From NCBI GenBank assembly GCA_023400405.1, contig JAEXFD010000030.1, forward strand, positions 124,001 to 188,000: a DNA stretch of 64,000 nucleotides, written 5' to 3'. The stretch is from Pseudomonadota bacterium. GTDB taxonomy: Bacteria; Pseudomonadota; Alphaproteobacteria; Sphingomonadales; Sphingomonadaceae. Of this stretch, positions 58,954-64,000 are shown in pieces; position 1 is the stretch's first letter, and every line of letters starts with the position of its first letter. Made by a program: the position numbers and the translations under genes. The notes below the pieces were generated by a model, which was given only the letters and a program-made list of their open reading frames with translations, did not search any database and was not told the origin of the DNA.

Positions 58954-60375
58954 CGTGGCGGCTCGCCTGTCGTCCGCGACGGGCAGCAATCCCAGCCTCT
59001 CGCGCCGCCACCAGCGGATGTTCAACAAGCCGGCGACGACGATCAGGCCGGCCGCGAGGCCCCACCAGACCCCCTCGCCGCCCAGGCTCGTCCTGAAGCC
59101 CAACACCACCGAGCAGGCGAAGCCGACGACCCAATAGCCGAACAGCGCGATCAACATGGGAATGCGCGTGTCCTGCAGGCCCCTCAGCACGCCGGCGGCC
59201 ACGGCTTGCGCGCCGTCTGCCAGCTGAAAGACGGCGGCCACCGCCAGGAAACGCATCGCCAGCAGGGCGACGCCGGCGTTCGCAGCGTCATCCAAATCCA
59301 CATAGGCCGAAATCAGCAGCCGCGGCATGGTCCAGATGACGGCCGCCGTGACGCCCATCACGCCGATCCCGGTCGCGAGCGCGACGTTGCCCGCAAGTCC
59401 GATCCAGCGGATGTCCCGCGCGCCGTAGGCCAGGCCGACCCGAACCGTCGCCGCCTGCGCAATTCCGAACGGAATCTGGAATGCGAAGGCGGCGATGTTG
59501 AGCGCGATCCCGTGTGCCGCCACGTCGGAGACGCCGATCAGCCCCATGAGCACCGCAGCCCCGCCGAAAAGGCTGCCCTCGAGGGTCCAGATCGCCATGA
59601 TCGGGAGGCCAAGCCTGACGATCTTCGCCGCGCGCTCCGCATCGGGGCGCCACCATCGGCCGAACAGGCGAAACCGCCTCAGTCGCCGGTCGGTCGAGAG
59701 CACGATGGCATAGGCGATCACCATGCCGGCGAAGCTGATGAGATTGGCCAGCGCGGAGCCGGCAAGTCCGAGCGCGGGCATGCCGAGATGCCCGAACACG
59801 AATGCCCAGTTGCCGATCAGGTCCACCCCCAATGCCATTCCGGTGATGACGAATGTCCATCCCGGCCGACCCAGCACGGCGGCGGCAATGCGCATCACGG
59901 CGGCGCCGGCCGCCAGCGGCACTGCGGGGATCAGGAACCACAGGAACGAGGCCGCGCGATCCGCCACTTGGGCTTCCTGCCCCAGAAGCCGCAATACCGC
60001 GCCACTCTGCCATAGGAGAAGCATCGGGAGGGCCGCGCCGAGCAAGGCGATCCACAGCGCCATTCGAAAGCTGCGCCGAACCTCTCGAACCGCATGCGCG
60101 CGGCGCCCCAGCTCCGCAGCCATCAGCGGCGACGCCGCGCTGGCCAGGCCGATCAGCGCATAGGTCAGCAAATTGAAGAGAAATGCCCCCAGCGTGGCCG
60201 CCGCCAGGTCGTATGGCCCCAGTTTCGCGACGAACATCACGTCGACCGCGGCGATCGCCATCTGGAGCAGGTTCGCACCGACGAGCGGGACGGAAAGACG
60301 CCCGAGCTGGGCAAACTCGCCTCGCCACGAGACCGAGCGATCTTCGACGAGCGGGGAAATGGGGTTCGGCTTCAC
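58942..60375 (-). CDS. MATE-family efflux transporter
   Basis: A 477-residue inner-membrane protein with 12 predicted helices in two related halves: LSVPLVGANLLQMAIAAVDVMFVAKLGPYDLAAATLG and, in the second half, RLGLPIMAIWTLEGSLFGGAAVLMGLIGVSDVAAHGIALNIAAFAFQIPFGIAQAATVRVG. The P-----------D-----LG and A--I------P--------VRVG patterns are those of NorM-type MATE proteins, which export cationic drugs with H+ or Na+. The length is typical. It converges on the DUF4832 gene with a 12-base overlap and stands alone. No link to the sugar locus is evident. Confidence 0.93.
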   Translation of the reverse strand: MKPNPISPLVEDRSVSWRGEFAQLGRLSVPLVGANLLQMAIAAVDVMFVAKLGPYDLAAATLGAFLFNLLTYALIGLASAASPLMAAELGRRAHAVREVRRSFRMALWIALLGAALPMLLLWQSGAVLRLLGQEAQVADRAASFLWFLIPAVPLAAGAAVMRIAAAVLGRPGWTFVITGMALGVDLIGNWAFVFGHLGMPALGLAGSALANLISFAGMVIAYAIVLSTDRRLRRFRLFGRWWRPDAERAAKIVRLGLPIMAIWTLEGSLFGGAAVLMGLIGVSDVAAHGIALNIAAFAFQIPFGIAQAATVRVGLAYGARDIRWIGLAGNVALATGIGVMGVTAAVIWTMPRLLISAYVDLDDAANAGVALLAMRFLAVAAVFQLADGAQAVAAGVLRGLQDTRIPMLIALFGYWVVGFACSVVLGFRTSLGGEGVWWGLAAGLIVVAGLLNIRWWRRERLGLLPVADDRRAATSPR

Positions 60376-60477
60376 CGGGCCGATCTAGCGGGGCGGCCAC
60401 GCGTTGGCGAGCGACGTCGCCGCCCGGTTTGCGGTGGCCAGAGTGGAACTCCAGCGCCTGCTAGGCGCTGTGCGGCG

Positions 60478-61494
60478 TCAATATCGCCCGTGAATGCGCC
60501 GAGGGTCGACGGGCGCGTCGGGCATGCCGATCGCGGCCTTCATCGCGCCGAAATTGGCACGCGTCTTCAGCACCGTTTCATCAATCCAGCGGGGCGGCAC
60601 GATCTGGCGGCCGAGAAAGCCTAGCGCGTCGATCAGCCGCGGCGCGAGCGAGGGGCCGACATGATCGGCGCCGTGGACCATACGGAATTCATGGCCGATG
60701 CCGGCATCGAACAGGATGCGATGCAGGAACTCCGCGCCCTCGGTGAGGTACAGCATGTCCTGATCGCCGACATCGAGATAGATCGGCAGGTCATAGAGGC
60801 GCGCCGGATCGCGGCTGGCGATCGTCGCGGGATTGTTCGCGGCCCAATAGTCCCGGTCGATCGGCGCGCCGAACATCGGCGCCAGCACCGATTCGGGGCG
60901 CCAGAATTTCACGCGCGGGCCAACCTGATCCCAGGCCAGCGCCGGCTCGATCGCCGGCTCCAGCGACGCCACCGCCCCGAACACGTCCGGGTGCTTGAAG
61001 GCGAGGCGGAGGCTGCCCAGGCCGCCCATCGACACGCCGCCGACGAACGTCAGGCGCCGTTCGGACGATACGGGAAGCTCTTGCCTGAGCCGCGCGAGCA
61101 GATCGCCCAGGACGAAGCTTTCCCAGCGCTGCGAACCGTCCTTGAAGTCCATGTAGAGCGAGCGCCCGGCCGACGGCATGGCGATCGCCATCGGCGGGAC
61201 GGCACCGCCGGCCATCGCCGCGTCGATGGCGGGAACGAAGCGCAGCAGATCGCGATCGCTGCCATTGCCGCCGTGCAGGAACAGCATCAACGGGAGCTTG
61301 CCCTGCCCCGCCCCTTCCGCATTGGCGGGCAGGTAAACGGTGACTGATACCGGGTTGGGCACGAGGGCGCTTTGGATCGTGATCTGCCGGGTGCGGCCGG
61401 CGAGATCGGTGCCCGGCCGGGCCGAAGCCCCCGTTGCCGTACTCGCCACCGCCGCGGCGACGGCCGCCGCGAACTCCCGTCGATTGATCGCCAT
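60478..61494 (-). CDS. Exported alpha/beta-hydrolase, esterase-D-like
   Basis: A 338-residue serine hydrolase. The N-terminus MAINRREFAAAVAAAVASTATGASA holds a twin-arginine-like RREF motif. The core reads LPLMLFLHGGNGSDRDLLRF (oxyanion region), then AIAMPSAGRSLYMDF, the nucleophile elbow FVGGVSMGGLGSLRLAF (Ser in GVSMGG), DVGDQDMLYL (acid) and MVHGADHVGPSLA (His). This is the putative esterase/feruloyl-esterase-like group that acts on ester-linked substituents. ATG 61494 with GGAGAGGG upstream is chosen. It is divergent from the AraC gene across 76 bases and may be its target. The true ester substrate is unknown. Confidence 0.87.
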   Translation of the reverse strand: MAINRREFAAAVAAAVASTATGASARPGTDLAGRTRQITIQSALVPNPVSVTVYLPANAEGAGQGKLPLMLFLHGGNGSDRDLLRFVPAIDAAMAGGAVPPMAIAMPSAGRSLYMDFKDGSQRWESFVLGDLLARLRQELPVSSERRLTFVGGVSMGGLGSLRLAFKHPDVFGAVASLEPAIEPALAWDQVGPRVKFWRPESVLAPMFGAPIDRDYWAANNPATIASRDPARLYDLPIYLDVGDQDMLYLTEGAEFLHRILFDAGIGHEFRMVHGADHVGPSLAPRLIDALGFLGRQIVPPRWIDETVLKTRANFGAMKAAIGMPDAPVDPRRIHGRY

Positions 61495-61570
61495 GTCTCG
61501 CCCTCTCCGCAATGTTTGCCTAAGCTGGGCTCGAACGATCGAACGTGTCAACGCGGCGAGTTGCCTGAAT

Positions 61571-62662
61571 ATGAAAGACAATTCCAACCCGCCGGCGGGA
61601 CTGGACGGACTGGCGGTCCGCCAGCTGCTCCAGGGTGCGGTGCTGAATGGCCATGATCCGGCGGCGATCCTGGAAGCGGCGGCGATCGACCCCGCGACCT
61701 ATGGCGATCCCGGCATGGCGATCGACGGCCGAGCGCTGGTGCGGCTGGTCCGCCAGATCCAGTTCGCGCTCGACGACGTCTATTTGGGTTTCTTCGCCCA
61801 GGGTTGCCGGCTCGCGCTCGAGACCGAACGGCTGCTCTCCTTCCTGCACTGCACGACCTTCGGCGAGGCGCTGCGCGTCAGCATCCGCTTCACCGACGCG
61901 ATGTCCGCCGATGTCGGCCCCGGCATCACCGAGGAACATGGCTCGGGATTGCAGCATATCTGCAAATACCACACGATCGACGGGGTCGATCGCGCGATCC
62001 TGGTCTGGGTGCGGTTTGTCTGGATCTATCACTTCTTCAGCTGGCTGATCGGGCGGCCGCTGAAGCTGCGCGGGCTTTCGATCCGCGGGCCGCGGCCGGT
62101 GCAGCAGAACGGCTTCGATCGCTTCGCGCTGTTCGGCTGCCCGGTGCAGTTCGACGCGCCGGTCGATGCGCTTTCCTATGACTGGAACGACCTGACCGTT
62201 CGCCTCGTCCACAGCGCGATCCAGGAATATGACGATTATTATGCGAGCGAGCCGGACTGGTTCACCGTTCCCGATCAGGGCCCGAGTTGGCGCGAGCGCA
62301 CCGCCCAGGTGCTGATCGGCTTCCAGCGCACGGGCCTGTGGTCGGCGCCGATCGAGGCCGTCGCGGCCCGTCTTCGGACCCGGCCGCGCCGATTGCGGCA
62401 CGACCTGGCGCAGGAGGGCGAGAGCTTCCAGGACATCCGCACCCGACTGCGCGGCGAGCTGGCAGCCGCCTATCTGCTGGCCAGCGACATGCCGATTACC
62501 GAGATCGGCATCCTGCTCGGTTTCAGCGAGCCGGGAAGCTTCACGCGCCATTTCTCCGCCTGGTCCGGGATGACGCCCTCGGCCTACCGCGCGCATCATA
62601 TCGCGGACCCGGCCAGGCTGGCCGCGGCGACGGCGACGCTCAACGATCGCCGCCTGTCCTGA
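61571..62662 (+). CDS. AraC-family regulator with Arabinose_bd-type N-terminal domain
   Basis: A 363-residue regulator. The N-terminal ~210 residues are an AraC-type ligand domain of the OruR/Arabinose_bd kind (LDGLAVRQLLQGAVLNGHDPAAILEAAAIDPATY, LVRQIQFALDDVYLGFFAQGCRLALETERLLSFL). The C-terminal ~100 residues hold the two HTH: SAPIEAVAARLRTRPRRLRHDLAQEGESFQDIRTRLRGELA and MPITEIGILLGFSEPGSFTRHFSAWSGMTPSAYR, ending as usual for AraC. ATG 61571 is the last start before the ligand domain, and the ribosome site is weak. It is followed by a TBDT whose promoter has paired GTCA half-sites, so it likely activates that TBDT and perhaps the divergent esterase. Confidence 0.92.
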   Translation: MKDNSNPPAGLDGLAVRQLLQGAVLNGHDPAAILEAAAIDPATYGDPGMAIDGRALVRLVRQIQFALDDVYLGFFAQGCRLALETERLLSFLHCTTFGEALRVSIRFTDAMSADVGPGITEEHGSGLQHICKYHTIDGVDRAILVWVRFVWIYHFFSWLIGRPLKLRGLSIRGPRPVQQNGFDRFALFGCPVQFDAPVDALSYDWNDLTVRLVHSAIQEYDDYYASEPDWFTVPDQGPSWRERTAQVLIGFQRTGLWSAPIEAVAARLRTRPRRLRHDLAQEGESFQDIRTRLRGELAAAYLLASDMPITEIGILLGFSEPGSFTRHFSAWSGMTPSAYRAHHIADPARLAAATATLNDRRLS

Positions 62663-62674
62663 TCCGTTCCGCCT

Positions 62675-62737
62675 GTCACTTCGGTCAAATCGCACCGTCA
62701 TTGCGGTCATTGAGCGCGCGGCGCCTGGCCGCATGAT
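62675..62737 (+). promoter_or_regulatory. Candidate AraC binding array and promoter of the downstream TBDT
   Basis: GTCACTTCGGTCA (62675-62687) and GTCATTGCGGTCA (62697-62709) are direct repeats 22 bases apart, two helical turns. Each contains two GTCA half-sites nine bases apart. The second copy touches TTGAGC (62710-62715), a -35 with CATGAT 16 bases on. This is the classical layout for an AraC-type class II activator, and the AraC gene ends 12 bases upstream. Confidence 0.6.
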
Positions 62738-62792
62738 CGTGTCACCGGGACGCGAGATCCCGGCCGACACGTCGAACAAGGTGAGGATGATC

Positions 62793-64000
62793 ATGAAGGG
62801 GAGCCGATTTACGCGCCGTGCGCGCGCCTTTGGCCTGGTCGCGACGGCACTGGCGGGCAGCACCTTGCTGCCGGCAGCCGCTTTCGCCCAGAGCGATACC
62901 ACCCAGAACAACAACGCCCAGGCCCAGCCGCAGCAATCCAGCGAATCGAGCCCGGGCTCGGTCGATCGCTCGGGCATCGACGACATCGTCGTCACGGCTG
63001 AGAAGCGCGCCGAGGGCCTGCAGAACGTGCCGATCGCGATCACCGCGGCCACCGGCCAGACGCTCGAGCGCGCCGGCGTGCGCGAAGTGGGCGACCTGGT
63101 GCAGCTGGCGCCGAGCCTGCAGTTCGGCACCAAATCGACCAACGTCTTCATCGCGGTGCGCGGCATCGGCCAGGCAGGGCAGGACATCGGCAGCCAGTCC
63201 GGCGTCACCGTCTCGCTCGATGGCGTGCCGCTGCTCAACCATTTCATGATGAACCCGGCCTTCCTCGACATCGCCCGGGTGGAAGTGCTGCGCGGGCCGC
63301 AGGGCACGATCTCGGGCCGCAACGCGACCGGCGGCGCGATCAACGTCTATAGTGCCGGGCCGACCGACCAGCTCGAAGGCGACGTGACTTTCACGGCCGG
63401 CAATTATGCGCGCCTTGGCGTGAAGGGCTATATGAACCTGCCCTTCTCGGACACGTTGAAGGGCCGGATTTCGGTGCAGCGCGAGGGGGCGAACGGCTGG
63501 CTTCGCAACGGCTATCTCGGCCGCCGCAACGACAATACCGACCTGGCGGAAATCCGCGGGCAGCTGCTGTTCGAGCCTTCCTCCGCGGTGAGCATCCGCG
63601 CGCTGGTCGATTATACCGAGGATTACGGCAATCCGTCGTTCAACCTGCTGCTCCGCCGCGCGGACCCGGCGCGACCGACGGTGACCGAACTGCCGACCTA
63701 TGCCTATCCTCGGAACAGCATCAAGGACCTGACCTTCTATTTCAACGAGCCGAACGAGCGCTCGGTCGATGACCTGCGCGCAACGCTGATCGCGCGGTTC
63801 AACCTGGGCTCGGGCATCTCGCTCACCTCGACCAGCGGCTATATCAAGCACAATATCAACCTGACCAATCTCGATGTCGACCTGACGCCGGCGGCGACGT
63901 CGCGCTTCGATCTGATCGGCCTCTATGCCGAGCAGAAGACGCAGGAATTCACGCTGACCGCGGACCTCGGCACCCGCGCCGACCTAGTCGCCGGCCTGTT
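62793..64000 (+). CDS. TonB-dependent receptor (C-terminus beyond window)
   Basis: At least 402 residues of a TBDT; the rest lies beyond base 64000. Signal peptide FGLVATALAGSTLLPAAAFAQ, then a Gln/Asn/Ser-rich linker, TonB box region DDIVVTAEKRAEGLQNVPIAITA, plug with VFIAVRGIGQAGQDIGSQSGVTVSLDGVPL and RVEVLRGPQGTISGRNATGGAINVYSAGP, and barrel strands from LEGDVTFTAGNYARLGVKGY on. The wording is that of the sphingomonad receptors near hydrolase and AraC genes that take up small organic molecules. ATG 62793 lies six bases after GGTGAGG; ATG 62787 is two codons earlier. An AraC-type array and promoter lie directly upstream. The ligand is unknown. Confidence 0.93.
   Translation, partial: MKGSRFTRRARAFGLVATALAGSTLLPAAAFAQSDTTQNNNAQAQPQQSSESSPGSVDRSGIDDIVVTAEKRAEGLQNVPIAITAATGQTLERAGVREVGDLVQLAPSLQFGTKSTNVFIAVRGIGQAGQDIGSQSGVTVSLDGVPLLNHFMMNPAFLDIARVEVLRGPQGTISGRNATGGAINVYSAGPTDQLEGDVTFTAGNYARLGVKGYMNLPFSDTLKGRISVQREGANGWLRNGYLGRRNDNTDLAEIRGQLLFEPSSAVSIRALVDYTEDYGNPSFNLLLRRADPARPTVTELPTYAYPRNSIKDLTFYFNEPNERSVDDLRATLIARFNLGSGISLTSTSGYIKHNINLTNLDVDLTPAATSRFDLIGLYAEQKTQEFTLTADLGTRADLVAGL

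Overview
The window is about 64 kb of high-GC DNA, closely packed with genes, from an alphaproteobacterium that is most likely a Sphingomonas or a close relative. The reasons are four large TonB-dependent receptors (TBDTs) that carry Sec signal peptides, a tryptophan-halogenase-like gene next to a TBDT, TPR-sulfotransferase and MmyB-type regulator genes, and a paired palindromic repeat of the kind seen in sphingomonad genomes. No integrase, transposase, phage gene, plasmid gene or CRISPR array was seen. The first and last genes are cut by the window edges.

Layout. 1-9.1 kb is mostly core: an SDR gene divergent from an MmyB-type regulator, tRNA-Val(CAC), HU, Lon, an M1 aminopeptidase, a membrane methyltransferase and a type-B carboxylesterase. 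9.1-22.7 kb is an envelope region: a YadA-like trimeric adhesin, a transmembrane Ser/Thr kinase tail-to-tail with an ECF sigma factor, two lipoproteins and two other secreted proteins in one run, an NHL beta-propeller protein, and a LemA/DUF3137/lipoprotein operon. 22.9-28.9 kb is a CzcCBA-type divalent metal efflux operon with a small His-rich CzcI-like protein. 29.0-33.7 kb is a BetI-like TetR regulator divergent from a Rieske oxygenase, a CrtI-like FAD oxidoreductase and an APC permease. 33.8-38.0 kb holds a TPR-sulfotransferase and a TBDT.

38.1-59.0 kb is the most interesting part. It is a carbohydrate-utilisation locus with an aga (N-acetylgalactosamine/galactosamine/tagatose) signature. 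One strand carries GH36 alpha-galactosidase, EamA transporter, AgaZ/GatZ, AgaS and a BadF-type sugar kinase in overlapping order. An amidohydrolase diverges from GH36. A DeoR/AgaR-type repressor diverges from a TBDT. A second TBDT is followed by a halogenase-like flavoprotein, GH27 alpha-galactosidase with an NPCBM domain, and a DUF4874/DUF4832 protein, the last three coupled by ATGA overlaps. Sequences with a TTTCGTT core, resembling AgaR operators, lie in front of four of these transcription units, so one regulator probably controls the whole locus. The model is outer-membrane uptake by the TBDTs, periplasmic release of terminal alpha-Gal or alpha-GalNAc by GH36/GH27, inner-membrane transport by EamA, then phosphorylation, isomerisation/deamination and entry into the tagatose pathway. 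A deacetylase and a catalytic aldolase are not in the window.

59-64 kb holds a MATE exporter, an esterase divergent from an AraC regulator, and a further TBDT preceded by a four-half-site GTCA array that looks like an AraC operator next to a promoter.

All functions are assigned from motifs read by eye; no database search was run.
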